Assembly (NCBI GenBank): GCA_965216695.1
Contig: OZ244212.1
Span: forward strand, 434,001-498,000
Length of the DNA stretch: 64,000 bases
Direction of reading: 5' to 3'
From: G965216695 sp965216695
GTDB taxonomy: Bacteria > Pseudomonadota > Gammaproteobacteria > Pseudomonadales > Azotimanducaceae
A model generated the notes under the pieces. It was not told the origin of the DNA, did no database searches, and saw only the letters and a program-made list of their open reading frames with translations. The position numbers were made by a program, and so were the translations under genes. Positions 46,473-56,155 of the stretch are shown here, in pieces (within the stretch, counting starts at the first letter, position 1; every line of letters starts with the position of its first letter).

Positions 46473-46508
46473 TCAGCCGCAGCGCACACATCAGCCGCAG
46501 CGCACACA
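46473..46508. repeat. 18-bp perfect tandem duplication between lpd and sucC
   Basis: The unit TCAGCCGCAGCGCACACA occurs twice head to tail at 46473-46490 and 46491-46508 without a mismatch, in the 111-nt gap downstream of lpd and upstream of sucC (minus-strand reading). Confidence 0.9.
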
Positions 46509-46526
46509 AACGTCCGTGCCACACAT

Positions 46527-47972
46527 TCATTTTTTGCGATTCACCATGTGAATGGCGTGTCCCGCGACGCCTAGCGCTGCCTCGTGTACCGCTTCGGCCA
46601 ACGTCGGATGGGCAAACATGGTCAGCGCCAGGTCCTCCGCACTCGCGTCGAATTCCATCGCAATCACCGCTTGCGCAATCAGTTCGGACGCTTGCGGGCC
46701 CAGAATGTGTACGCCGAGGATCCGATCCGATGCCTCATCGGCCAAAATTCGCACCATACCGTCGGTATCGTTTGCCGCGAGGGCCCGGCCACTCGCGGAA
46801 AAAGGAAACGCACCCACCCGATACCCATCGCCCCCCGCCTTCAGCTCCGCCTCGGTTTTGCCGACCCACGCGACTTCGGGGTGCGTGTAGATTACCGACG
46901 GGATGCACTCGTAGTTCACGGCGGGTTTGAAACCGGCGATCCGCTCGGCGACCATCACGCCCTCTTCGGTTCCTTTGTGCGCCAGCATCGGACCGCGCAC
47001 AACATCACCCACCGCGTAGACGCCCGGCGCATCGGTCTGGCAGTAGTCGTTCACGAACAAAAAGCCACGCTCGTCCAGATTAACGCCAGAATCGGCCGCG
47101 AGCAGTCCCTCGGTGTACGGTCGCCGGCCCACCGCGACGATCAATCTGTCGACCGTAAGCGTCTGATCACCGCTGTCATCCTGATAGGTAACGGCAATGG
47201 TTTTATCCGCTGCAATCTCCGCGCCCGTAACGCGGGTTCCGAGACGAACGTCGAGGCCCTGTTTTTTGAATATGCGTAACGCGTCCCTTGCAATGCGTTC
47301 ATCGGCCATCGGAAGGAAATCGGGGAGTGCTTCCAGCACCACCACTTCGGAACCGAAACGTCCCCAGACACTTCCAAGTTCCAGACCTATGACACCGGCG
47401 CCAATCACACCAAGTCGCTTAGGGACGTCAGTAAACTCGAGCGCTCCCGTCGAATCTACGATCAGATCGTCCGTCAACGGGGTGGGCGGTATCTCGACCG
47501 GAACCGAACCCGGCGCCAGAATCACATTCTGCGCCGACAGGACCACGGGTTCTCCATCGTGGGGCGTAAACTCGACTTTCGGACCGGCCATCAGACGACC
47601 CGTGCCGGCGAGTCCCTCGACACCATTGCCCTTGAACAACGCGGTGATGCCCCCCGTCAGCCCGCTGACCACTTCGTCTTTGCGCGCGATGACTTTCGGC
47701 ACGTCCACGGACAATCCGCTGACTTCCAGACCGATGTCCCCGAAGTGGTCGCGCGCGTCGACATACTTGTGAGACGCATCCAAAAGCGCCTTCGAAGGGA
47801 TACATCCCCAGTTCAGACAGGTGCCGCCCAGAACCGGCTTGCCGTCCTTGCCTAGAGATTTATCGATGCACGCGACCGATTTTCCGAGTTGGGCCGCACG
47901 AATCGCCGCGGCATAGCCCGCGGGCCCGGCTCCGATCACGATGACATCGTACGTTTCGTTCGTTGGTTTCAT
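46527..47972 (-). CDS. lpd: Dihydrolipoyl dehydrogenase (E3)
   Basis: Reoxidises dihydrolipoamide of the 2-oxoglutarate dehydrogenase complex. From the ATG at 47972 (MKPTNETYDVIVIG) 481 residues. FAD-binding GAGPAG lies at 14-19, the redox disulfide is Cys52/Cys57 (GGTCLNWGCIPSK), the NAD-binding GAGVIGLELG follows, and the C-terminal His-Glu pair is in AHPTLAEAVHEAA. Its position between sucB and sucC suggests this is the 2-oxoglutarate-specific E3. Confidence 0.96.
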   Translation of the reverse strand: MKPTNETYDVIVIGAGPAGYAAAIRAAQLGKSVACIDKSLGKDGKPVLGGTCLNWGCIPSKALLDASHKYVDARDHFGDIGLEVSGLSVDVPKVIARKDEVVSGLTGGITALFKGNGVEGLAGTGRLMAGPKVEFTPHDGEPVVLSAQNVILAPGSVPVEIPPTPLTDDLIVDSTGALEFTDVPKRLGVIGAGVIGLELGSVWGRFGSEVVVLEALPDFLPMADERIARDALRIFKKQGLDVRLGTRVTGAEIAADKTIAVTYQDDSGDQTLTVDRLIVAVGRRPYTEGLLAADSGVNLDERGFLFVNDYCQTDAPGVYAVGDVVRGPMLAHKGTEEGVMVAERIAGFKPAVNYECIPSVIYTHPEVAWVGKTEAELKAGGDGYRVGAFPFSASGRALAANDTDGMVRILADEASDRILGVHILGPQASELIAQAVIAMEFDASAEDLALTMFAHPTLAEAVHEAALGVAGHAIHMVNRKK

Positions 47973-48035
47973 GGTTTTTCCCATGTTTTCTGGCAGCAGC
48001 CGAACGGCACACCGTTCGGCGCCAACCGGGTGAAT

Positions 48036-49259
48036 TCAAAGTTCGAGCAGGATGCGCGCCGGGTCTTCGAGCAGGCCCTTTATGGCAACCAGAAACTGCA
48101 CGGCTTCCCTTCCATCGATCAATCGGTGGTCGTACGAGAGCGCAAGGTACATCATCGGGCGCACGACGATGTCCCCGTTCACAACCACGGCCCGGTCCTG
48201 AATGTTGTGCATTCCTAGAATGCCCGTCTGCGGAGGATTGAGAATCGGCGTCGACAGCATTGAGCCGAAGATTCCCCCGTTGGATATCGTGAACGTACCG
48301 CCGGTCATGTCATCAATGGACAACTTACCCGCCCGCGCCTTCTCCCCGTACCCGGTTATCTGCTCTTCGATCTGGGCCATCGACAAGGCATCGGCATCAC
48401 GCACCACCGGTACGACCAGGCCACGCTCGGTACTGACCGCAACGCCAACATCATAGAAACCGTGGTACACAATGTCAGAGCCATCGATGGAGGCGTTGAC
48501 TGCCGGAAATCGCTTGAGAGCCTCGACGCTCGCACGCACGAAAAACGACATGTAACCCAGCCGGGTTCCATTGTGCCTGGCCTGAAACTCCTCTTGATAC
48601 TTCCTGCGTAGCGCCTGCACCGGCGACATGTCCACTTCGTTGAACGTCGTGAGCATGGCCGCATTGTGCTGAGCTTCGACAAGGCGCCGCGCGACGCTCG
48701 CGCGCAGCCGTGTCATGGGTACGCGACGTTCAACCCGTTCCCCTCTCGGACGGTCGAACATCGACGCAGAATCACCGCTTTCGGGGGCTGGCGCACCGTC
48801 AACCGCGGCGGCCGAACCGCGGCCTGAGCGAGCCGCCGCTTCACGCGCGACATCGTCCTTCACGATGCGGCCATCGCGCCCCGACCCCTGGACGTCTTGC
48901 AGGTTCACGCCCTCTTCCTGAGCGAGTTTTCGAGCGGCCGGGCTGACCCCCACCGGCTCCGAGTCATCTTCGGACGCAGACGTCGAAGGCGTCTCCTCCG
49001 GCGTCGCAGACGCGGCTAACTCGCCTTGCTCGAACTGCGCCAGCACTTCCTCACTTTCGACGATTTCGCCTTCCGGCTTCAGCACTTCCGTCAACGTTCC
49101 GTCGGCCGGTGCAACAACCTCCAGCACCACTTTGTCCGTTTCGATTTCCACCAGCAGTTCGTCTCGGCGAACGTCTTCGCCCACGCGCTTATGCCAGGCC
49201 GCGACCGTGCCATCGTGGATGGATTCCGGAAATGTCGGCGCTTTGATGGGGACGCTCAT
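48036..49259 (-). CDS. sucB: 2-Oxoglutarate dehydrogenase E2 (dihydrolipoyl succinyltransferase)
   Basis: Core of the 2-oxoglutarate dehydrogenase complex. The 407-residue protein has one lipoyl domain with lipoyl-lysine Lys43 (IETDKVVLEV), a Ser/Glu/Pro-rich linker, a peripheral-subunit-binding domain (SPAARKLAQEEGVNLQDV) and the catalytic domain ending with the His/Asp motif SYDHRLIDGREAV. It lies 18 nt after sucA. Confidence 0.97.
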   Translation of the reverse strand: MSVPIKAPTFPESIHDGTVAAWHKRVGEDVRRDELLVEIETDKVVLEVVAPADGTLTEVLKPEGEIVESEEVLAQFEQGELAASATPEETPSTSASEDDSEPVGVSPAARKLAQEEGVNLQDVQGSGRDGRIVKDDVAREAAARSGRGSAAAVDGAPAPESGDSASMFDRPRGERVERRVPMTRLRASVARRLVEAQHNAAMLTTFNEVDMSPVQALRRKYQEEFQARHNGTRLGYMSFFVRASVEALKRFPAVNASIDGSDIVYHGFYDVGVAVSTERGLVVPVVRDADALSMAQIEEQITGYGEKARAGKLSIDDMTGGTFTISNGGIFGSMLSTPILNPPQTGILGMHNIQDRAVVVNGDIVVRPMMYLALSYDHRLIDGREAVQFLVAIKGLLEDPARILLEL

Positions 49260-49277
49260 CGTCGTAGCAATTCCTTA

Positions 49278-52115
49278 CTAACCGAAGAGTGCATCGTGCA
49301 CGAGCTTCTGTTGTTGTTCCACATGCACCGCGGTATGCCCCGTTGCCGGGGACGCAAACGGCTCCCGACCCGCATACACGAGATACAGGGAGTCGTCGTG
49401 CTCAAGCACTACCCTACGCATGTGGTGCTGACTGGAGTACCAGGCGCCCTGATTCATCGGCTCTTCCTGGCACCACACAACCTCAGACAGCCGGGCATAC
49501 TCGCCGATCACGCTTGCGAGCTCGCGTTCGGGAAACGGGTAGAGCTGTTCCAGGCGAATGATGGCAACGTGTTCGGCACCGGCCTCACGCTTTGCTTCCA
49601 GTAGCTCGTAGTAAACCTTGCCGCTGCACAGCACCAGACGCGTCACCTGATCCTGCGGCGTGCCGTCTTCGTCAGGAATCACCGTCAGGAACGCCCCATC
49701 GACCAGTTCTTCGAGGGTCGACACCGCCAGCGGATGACGCAACAGGCTCTTCGGCGTGAGCGCAATGAGTGGAATGCGCGTTGGCCGGATTACCTGGCGC
49801 CGCAACAGATGAAACATCTGCCCGGGCGTGCTCGGCACACACACCTGCATGTTGTGTTCCGCACACAACTGCAGAAACCGTTCGAGCCGGGCGGACGAAT
49901 GTTCAGGGCCCGCGCCTTCGTAGCCGTGCGGTAGCAGCAGCGTCAATCCGCACACGCGTTGCCACTTTACCTCGCCGCTGGATATGAACTGGTCTATGAC
50001 CACCTGGGCACCGTTTGCAAAGTCGCCGAATTGCGCTTCCCAGACCACGAGCGCGTTGGGCGTGGTCGTGGCGTACCCGTACTCAAACGCGAGCACCGCT
50101 TCTTCGGACAGCAATGAATCGTAGATGTCGAAACGCACGTCGTCGCGCAGCGTTCGCAGAGGAACGTGGCGCTCGCCATTCTTCTGATTGTGCAACACCG
50201 CATGGCGGTGCGAGAAAGTGCCCACGCCCACGTCCTGACCCGAAATTCGCACCGGATATCCTTCGTCCAGCAACGTTGCGTACGCCATGATTTCGCCGAA
50301 CCCCCAATTGATGGGCATGGCACCAGCCGCCATCTTCATCCGATCATCCATGATGCGCTTCACTTGGCGGTGCGGAACGAAACCGTCGGGCAGTTCATCC
50401 AGCGAGCGCGCGAGCGCCCGAAGCCGGTCGAGCGGCACGCGCGTGTCTGCCGGCACCTCCCACGAATGACCCAGATAAGGCGTCCAATCCACAAAGAGTG
50501 CTGCGTCCGGCTCGTGGACGAGGCTCAATGCCACACTTTCGCCGGCTTCGAGCGTATCCCGGTACGACTCCGCGAGCTGATCCGCCCGCGTGCGATCAAT
50601 CACCCTGGCGGCCACGAGTCGTTCGACATACAAGTCACGCGTCGTCGTATGCTTGCGGATCGTCTGATACATCAGCGGCTGGGTTTTCATTGGCTCTTCG
50701 GCTTCGTTGTGGCCTCGGCGCCGATAGCAGACCAGATCGATCACGACATCCTTGCGGAACTCCATGCGATAGTCGGCCGCGAGCTGCGCTGCAAAGAGGA
50801 CCGCCTCCGGATCATCCGCATTCACATGAAAGATCGGTGCTTGCACCATCTTTGCCACTTCGGTGCAGTATTCGGTGGACCGCGCATCCACCTGGCGATG
50901 GGTTGTGAAACCGATCTGGTTGTTGATGATTAAATGGACGGTACCGCCGGTTTTGAACCCGCGCGTTTGCGACATCTGGAACGTTTCCATCACCACGCCC
51001 TGGCCGGCAAACGCCGCGTCGCCGTGCAGCACAATAGGCACGACGAAACTGCCATCGGCGTCGCCGCGCCGGTCCTGGCGCGCCCGTACCGACCCTTCTG
51101 CGACCGGCCCGACAATCTCCAGGTGCGACGGATTGAACGCGAGCGCCAGATGCATCTCTCCGCCCGGCGTCATCATGTTACTGGAGAAGCCCTGGTGGTA
51201 CTTTACGTCCCCGGTGTGCTGCTCGTTGGGCGTGTGCTTGCCGTCGAACTCGGCAAAAAGGTCCCACGGATTCTTGCCGAAGATGTTCACCAGCACATTC
51301 AGGCGCCCACGGTGCGCCATCGCAATGACCGTCTCCAGCACGCCATGATCGCCGAGTCGCTGCAGCATCTCGTGCAGCATCGGAATCAGACTTTCCGCGC
51401 CCTCGAGACCAAATCGCTTAATGCCGGGATATCGACGGTGAAGGTACTGTTCGAGCCCTTCCGCTGCCGTTAACCGCTCCAGAATGACCGCCTGTTTGTC
51501 GGCATTGTATCTGGGGGTCGCGCGGATGCTTTCGATGCGCTGCTGAACCCACAACTGTTCGCCCGCGTCGACGATGTGCATGTACTCGAACCCGATCGAG
51601 CGGCAATACGTCTGCTCGAGCGCGTCGACGATTTCACGCAGCGGCGCCTTGCCGTCCGGGTAGTGAAACGAACCCGTCTGGTAGACCTCGTCCAGATCCG
51701 CAGCAGAGAGGTGGTGGTAGCCCAGGTCGAGTACAGGCGCGGGCGGGCGTTCCATCATCCCTAACGGATCAATTCGGGCTTTCTTGTGGCCTCGATGGCG
51801 ATAGGCAGCAATCAGTTCCTGCACACGCATCTGTTTGCGTTCGTGCTGGGTTTCAATCAGCGTGGCTTCGCGTTCGGGGCGCGCCTTCAGGCGATTTCGA
51901 CCGAGGCGTTCGAAGTGTTGTATGACGACACTGTGCGGCACGTCCGGCTCGTGCGTGCCCTCAACGCGGGGCAGCTGCTCGAAGTAGTCGCGCCACTGGT
52001 TCGGCACCGCGTTGGGGTCGTCCAGGAACGCCTCGTACATCGCTTCGATATACGCGACGTTGGTGCCCGCCATGTGCGAGCTGCGGCGCATTCGCTCGAG
52101 AAACGACTCAGCCAT
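49278..52115 (-). CDS. sucA: 2-Oxoglutarate dehydrogenase E1
   Basis: Thiamine-diphosphate E1 component that decarboxylates 2-oxoglutarate. The 945-residue length is typical. Visible are the N-terminal E2-binding helix region, GCRGHKKAR-type YRHRGHKKARIDPLG, the active-site AMAHRGRLNVL, the ThDP motif from GDAAFAGQGV to NNQIGFTT and the RRRGHNEAEEP segment. It follows sdhB with a 92-nt gap, so it may be read through from sdhC or have a promoter there. Confidence 0.97.
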   Translation of the reverse strand: MAESFLERMRRSSHMAGTNVAYIEAMYEAFLDDPNAVPNQWRDYFEQLPRVEGTHEPDVPHSVVIQHFERLGRNRLKARPEREATLIETQHERKQMRVQELIAAYRHRGHKKARIDPLGMMERPPAPVLDLGYHHLSAADLDEVYQTGSFHYPDGKAPLREIVDALEQTYCRSIGFEYMHIVDAGEQLWVQQRIESIRATPRYNADKQAVILERLTAAEGLEQYLHRRYPGIKRFGLEGAESLIPMLHEMLQRLGDHGVLETVIAMAHRGRLNVLVNIFGKNPWDLFAEFDGKHTPNEQHTGDVKYHQGFSSNMMTPGGEMHLALAFNPSHLEIVGPVAEGSVRARQDRRGDADGSFVVPIVLHGDAAFAGQGVVMETFQMSQTRGFKTGGTVHLIINNQIGFTTHRQVDARSTEYCTEVAKMVQAPIFHVNADDPEAVLFAAQLAADYRMEFRKDVVIDLVCYRRRGHNEAEEPMKTQPLMYQTIRKHTTTRDLYVERLVAARVIDRTRADQLAESYRDTLEAGESVALSLVHEPDAALFVDWTPYLGHSWEVPADTRVPLDRLRALARSLDELPDGFVPHRQVKRIMDDRMKMAAGAMPINWGFGEIMAYATLLDEGYPVRISGQDVGVGTFSHRHAVLHNQKNGERHVPLRTLRDDVRFDIYDSLLSEEAVLAFEYGYATTTPNALVVWEAQFGDFANGAQVVIDQFISSGEVKWQRVCGLTLLLPHGYEGAGPEHSSARLERFLQLCAEHNMQVCVPSTPGQMFHLLRRQVIRPTRIPLIALTPKSLLRHPLAVSTLEELVDGAFLTVIPDEDGTPQDQVTRLVLCSGKVYYELLEAKREAGAEHVAIIRLEQLYPFPERELASVIGEYARLSEVVWCQEEPMNQGAWYSSQHHMRRVVLEHDDSLYLVYAGREPFASPATGHTAVHVEQQQKLVHDALFG

Positions 52116-52207
52116 CTACGTCGTACATCCGGCGCACATCCCAACTAAACTTGAGCTCATACAGATCCGTCCAGCAGCCGTAGCCGGCGCGGTGTTCACG
52201 TTCGTCG

Positions 52208-52912
52208 CTATGTACCCTGCTGCAGCAGCATCGTACGAATCTTACCGATGGCGCGTGTCGGGTTCAGGCCCTTGGGACAGACGCTGACACAGTTCATGAT
52301 GCCCCGACAGCGAAACACGCTGAACGGATCGTCGAGCTTCGCCAGCCGTTCCGCCGTCGCGGTGTCCCGGCTGTCTGCAAGAAAACGATAGGCCTGAAGC
52401 AGTCCCGCAGGACCTATGAACTTGTCTGGGTTCCACCAGAACGACGGGCAGGACGTGGAACAGCACGCACACAAAATACACTCGTACAGTCCATCGAGTT
52501 CGGCACGGTCCTCGGGCGTTTGCAGCCGTTCCTGCGCCGGCGGGGGCGTGTCGTTGATCAGGTACGGGTCAACCTTCTCGTACTGCCGGTAGAACTGGCT
52601 CATGTCGACGACGAGATCGCGAATCACCGGCAATCCCGGCAACGGGCGGAGCACGAGTTTTCCGCGTTTTGCAACTTCTGACACGCGTGTGACGCACGCC
52701 AGACCGTTGCGGCCGTTCATATTCAAGCCGTCGGAACCGCAGACACCTTCCCGGCAGCTTCGTCGGTAGCTAAGCGTGGGATCCTGTGTCTTCAGCATCT
52801 CCAACACGTCGAGCACCATCGGATCCCGACCGTCCGGAATGTCGACGGTCATGTCGCGCATCTGTGGCGTTTCGTCCACATCCGGATTGTATCGATACAC
52901 GCTAACTTGCAT
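52208..52912 (-). CDS. sdhB: Succinate dehydrogenase iron-sulfur subunit
   Basis: Carries electrons from SdhA to ubiquinone. The 234-residue protein shows ligands for all three clusters: [2Fe-2S] (CREGVCGSDGLNMNG and a downstream Cys), [4Fe-4S] (CILCACCSTSCP) and [3Fe-4S] (CRGIMNCVSVCPKG). It follows sdhA by 36 nt. Confidence 0.97.
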   Translation of the reverse strand: MQVSVYRYNPDVDETPQMRDMTVDIPDGRDPMVLDVLEMLKTQDPTLSYRRSCREGVCGSDGLNMNGRNGLACVTRVSEVAKRGKLVLRPLPGLPVIRDLVVDMSQFYRQYEKVDPYLINDTPPPAQERLQTPEDRAELDGLYECILCACCSTSCPSFWWNPDKFIGPAGLLQAYRFLADSRDTATAERLAKLDDPFSVFRCRGIMNCVSVCPKGLNPTRAIGKIRTMLLQQGT

Positions 52913-52948
52913 GGCAGCCCCTGTGATTGGAGTGGGTCCTCACGGCGA

Positions 52949-54721
52949 TCAGTACTTCCGTTCCATCGGTTGGAACGTTTCAACGCTTTTCGGTGAGAAG
53001 TTTACGTCGCGCTTACCGACGGAACGATCGGACGGAAAGTACAGCGAATGGCATAGCCAGTTCTCGTCATCGCGAGTCTGATAATCCTCTCGCGCGTGCG
53101 CACCGCGACTTTCCTTGCGTGCCTCCGCGGCCACGGCCGTCGCTTCCGCGACTTCCAGCAGATTGTCCAATTCCAGGGCTTCCAGGCGCGCCGTGTTGAA
53201 CACCTGCGACTTGTCCGGAAGATGGGCAGCTGCAATGCGCTCGCGCAGCGAGCGCAGTTCCTCTACGCCCTTCTGCATGTGGGACTCGCTGCGAAACACA
53301 CCGAAACTGTTCTGCATCGTTGTCTGGAGTTCTTTCTTCAGCGCGGCCACGGATTCGCCGCCTGACGATTCCTCCCACCGAGCCAGGCGTGACATCGAAC
53401 GCTCCAGGTCCGACTCGCTTGCTTCGCGATACGTCACTCCTTGACGCATCACGTGCTCAATGTGTTGACCGGCGGCCCTCCCGAACACGACCAGATCAAG
53501 CAGCGAGTTACCGCCAAGGCGATTGGCTCCGTGTACGGATACGCATGCGACCTCGCCCGCAGCGTAGAGACCTTCCACCGACACATCCGCCCCCGATGAA
53601 TCCACCGTGAGCGCCTGCCCGTTGATGCCGGTTGGAACGCCCCCCATCATATAGTGGCAGGTGGGAACCACCGGAATCGGCTCGACGATCGGGTCCACGC
53701 CCGCATAGGTTCTCGAAAGTTCCAGAATACCCGGCAACCGGCTGTTGAGAACGTCCGCGCCCAGATGATCGAGTTTCAACAGTACGTGGTCGCTGTCCGG
53801 ACCGGCCCCACGACCCTCCAGAATCTCAATCACCATTGAGCGCGCAACAACATCCCGGCCCGCCAGATCTTTCGCCGTAGGTGCATAACGCTCCATGAAG
53901 CGTTCACCGTCTTTGTTGATGAGGTACCCGCCCTCACCCCGGCAGCCTTCGGTTACGAGCACCCCCGCCCCGGCGATACCGGTCGGGTGAAACTGCCACA
54001 TCTCTATGTCCTGAACCGGGAGCCCGGCGCGGAGCGTCATACCCACACCGTCGCCGGTGTTCATCAATGCATTGGTGGTGCTCGCGTAGATACGGCCGGC
54101 ACCACCGGTCGCAAGCACGGTGGCATTCGAATTGACGAACACGACCTCACCCGTCTCGATCTGGATCGCGATCACACCGACAACCACGCCGTCCTGATTA
54201 GTAACGAGGTCTACCGCAAACCACTCGTTCAGAAACGTGGTGTTGGCCTTCAGGTTCGCCTGATACAGGGTGTGCAGCAATGCATGTCCGGTTCTGTCCG
54301 CTGCAGCACAGGTTCGCGCCGCCTGACCACCTCTGCCGAAGTCCTTCGATTGCCCGCCGAACGGGCGCTGGTAGATTCGGCCGTTTTCGGTTCGCGAGAA
54401 TGGCAGACCCATGTGTTCCAGCTCGAACACGGCCTGCGGTCCTTCGCTGCACATGTACTCGATCGCATCCTGGTCGCCGATGTAATCCGAGCCTTTCACG
54501 GTGTCGTACATGTGCCAGCGCCAGTCGTCATTCGGGTCTTCACTGGCAATGGCGCAGGTGATGCCGCCTTGCGCAGAAACCGTATGCGAACGCGTCGGGA
54601 ATACCTTGCTGATGACGGCTGTTTTCAGTCCAGACCGCGCAAGCTGCAACGCCGCGCGCATCCCGGCGCCACCGCCGCCTACGATGACCCCGTCGAACTC
54701 CATTTTGCGAACTCTCGCCAT
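52949..54721 (-). CDS. sdhA: Succinate dehydrogenase flavoprotein subunit
   Basis: Oxidises succinate to fumarate with covalently bound FAD. From the ATG at 54721 (MARVRKMEFDGVIVGGGGAG) 590 residues. FAD attaches to the His in SHTVSAQGG; the substrate site includes MWQFHPTGI, the Arg of the AGRDVVARSM region and VHGANRLGGNSLLDLVVFG. The open frame continues upstream across sdhD but is not homologous there. It starts 2 nt after the sdhD stop. Confidence 0.97.
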   Translation of the reverse strand: MARVRKMEFDGVIVGGGGAGMRAALQLARSGLKTAVISKVFPTRSHTVSAQGGITCAIASEDPNDDWRWHMYDTVKGSDYIGDQDAIEYMCSEGPQAVFELEHMGLPFSRTENGRIYQRPFGGQSKDFGRGGQAARTCAAADRTGHALLHTLYQANLKANTTFLNEWFAVDLVTNQDGVVVGVIAIQIETGEVVFVNSNATVLATGGAGRIYASTTNALMNTGDGVGMTLRAGLPVQDIEMWQFHPTGIAGAGVLVTEGCRGEGGYLINKDGERFMERYAPTAKDLAGRDVVARSMVIEILEGRGAGPDSDHVLLKLDHLGADVLNSRLPGILELSRTYAGVDPIVEPIPVVPTCHYMMGGVPTGINGQALTVDSSGADVSVEGLYAAGEVACVSVHGANRLGGNSLLDLVVFGRAAGQHIEHVMRQGVTYREASESDLERSMSRLARWEESSGGESVAALKKELQTTMQNSFGVFRSESHMQKGVEELRSLRERIAAAHLPDKSQVFNTARLEALELDNLLEVAEATAVAAEARKESRGAHAREDYQTRDDENWLCHSLYFPSDRSVGKRDVNFSPKSVETFQPMERKY

Positions 54722-54723
54722 CG

Positions 54724-55092
54724 TCAGATTCTCCAAAACATCACGAGTGCCCAGATTACGTAGACGAAAACGAGAAAGATCCAAACCGCGTGGTAAACCG
54801 CTCGGGCAATCGTCGCGGCCCCGCCGAAATAGTGTGGGCGGATATAATCGGTGCCTACAGTCCACATTCCAATCCACGCGTGTGCAGCCGTCGACAGCAC
54901 CGCGAGCGTGCTGAACACTTTCATGGCCGGGCTGCCGAAGTAATGCACCAGTTGGGCGTAATCAATGTCGGAATGTGTGGCGAGAAACCCCGCCACACAC
55001 ATCACGTACAGACCAACGACAACCGCAGTGACCCGCTGTATGACGAAGTCGGCAAGGCCGCTGCCGGTGAGGCTGATAACGTTCCTTACCAT
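54724..55092 (-). CDS. sdhD: Succinate dehydrogenase membrane anchor subunit
   Basis: From the ATG at 55092 (MVRNVISLTGSGLADFVIQR) 122 residues with three membrane helices (about 20-40, 55-78 and 95-118). The quinone/haem-proximal HAWIGMWTVGTDY segment matches SdhD. It overlaps the end of sdhC by 7 nt. With SdhC it anchors the complex and helps bind haem b and ubiquinone. Confidence 0.93.
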   Translation of the reverse strand: MVRNVISLTGSGLADFVIQRVTAVVVGLYVMCVAGFLATHSDIDYAQLVHYFGSPAMKVFSTLAVLSTAAHAWIGMWTVGTDYIRPHYFGGAATIARAVYHAVWIFLVFVYVIWALVMFWRI

Positions 55093-55466
55093 AACCACGC
55101 TCCAATGATCACGGCGCTCACGGCGGAGACCGCAATGACGACCCACGTGCCCGTGAGAGCCCCGGAAATGGTGTCACCGATGTGCAAATCCAGAAGCAGG
55201 TGTTTGATGCCCGCAAAAAAATGAAAAGCGAGCGCAACGCAGCAAGCCCAGGCGATCAATTTGGCTAACGTACCGCTCATGATCTGCATCGCCGCGTCGA
55301 ACCCCGCCGGTGAACTAAGCGCAACGTTCAACAGATAGAGACCCGCGGCGATACCGAAAAACAACAGCACCCCCGTTAGACGGTGCGTTATGGACGCAAG
55401 CGCGGGCAGCGGAAAATGAAACCGCGACGGGTTGATTGACAGATTTACCGGGCGTTCAGTGGACAT
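55086..55466 (-). CDS. sdhC: Succinate dehydrogenase cytochrome b556 subunit
   Basis: The 126-residue protein begins MSTERPVNLSINPSRFHFPL and has three membrane helices. It carries the family signature SITHRLTGVLLFFG and the haem-ligand region ALAFHFFAGIKHLLLD. It is the first gene of sdhCDAB and diverges from gltA across about 690 nt. No strong Shine-Dalgarno sequence is visible. Confidence 0.94.
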   Translation of the reverse strand: MSTERPVNLSINPSRFHFPLPALASITHRLTGVLLFFGIAAGLYLLNVALSSPAGFDAAMQIMSGTLAKLIAWACCVALAFHFFAGIKHLLLDLHIGDTISGALTGTWVVIAVSAVSAVIIGAWLW

Positions 55467-56155
55467 AGCAGACGTTCATGGTTGTTTTCTCTGAGCGTGA
55501 TCTCTTCGTTCTGGTTCGGTGCAGTATCGTCATTGGCGAACCCCGGCACCGGCAACCGACCAGCGTCAGGCAGGGAGACAGAAACACTCCGGAAGATCGG
55601 GAATCGAGCGTCGAGCGAACCCCAAAAACCTTCCCCAGACGGCTCCGCTGCCGATTCCCGGGACACTCTGGAACCGCCGCGAATTTTAGTCATCCTGTCG
55701 GCGAAATGCTATCCGGACAGCGGATATCCGCGCCTCAACTTCGGAATACGGGGTGTTCCCAATTGACAATACCAGCTTCGCTCCATAGGCTCTGACACAA
55801 CCTGCGAACCCTGCGATTCGCAGCGTTTGTGCTGCCTGCGCTTCCCAGAGGATTCGGCCTCGCACGCCACCCGGTGTCGGCGCAGCCCTCGGGCGCATGC
55901 ACCGCCACGGAAACGGGTCAGCCCAAACGAACCAATAGAACAAAGAACAAAGAATAAGAAAAGAAAGAAAGACAAAATAAAGAAGAAAGAAAAGAAGCAT
56001 TCACGACGAACAATAAAGACGAGCTTCGAACTACTTGAAATGCGGCCGCAGCCGCGAGATCCGACCACCCAGGATCCAACCGCTTTGATCAGACACAGTC
56101 AGAACAACAAGCCAACTACAAACCAACAATTGGACAACAAGAGGTGACAACGCCC
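55467..56155. promoter_or_regulatory. Shared gltA/sdhC control region with long gltA leader
   Basis: The largest gap in the window, 689 nt, has no credible coding frame. It holds the gltA promoter (55763-55791), a hairpin close to the predicted start (CTGCGAA 55802-55808 with TTCGCAG 55817-55823), an extremely A/G-rich stretch of about 75 nt (55925-56000) with few T, and AACAACAA-type motifs at 56103-56110 and 56134-56140 before the GAGGTG ribosome-binding site. The sdhC side shows no clear hexamers. Length and composition suggest post-transcriptional control of citrate synthase. Confidence 0.6.
55763..55791 (+). promoter_or_regulatory. Probable sigma-70 promoter of gltA
   Basis: A perfect TTGACA (55763-55768) is followed after 17 nt by TAGGCT (55786-55791), a weak -10 (3 of 6). 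The predicted start near 55798 leaves a leader of about 358 nt. A weak -10 with perfect -35 suggests an activated or regulated promoter. Confidence 0.45.

Noticed and set aside
55686..56000. Minus-strand frame with a hydrophobic start
   Set aside because: The Leu/Phe-rich beginning is only the complement of the A/G-rich gltA leader; no ribosome-binding site and no family similarity.
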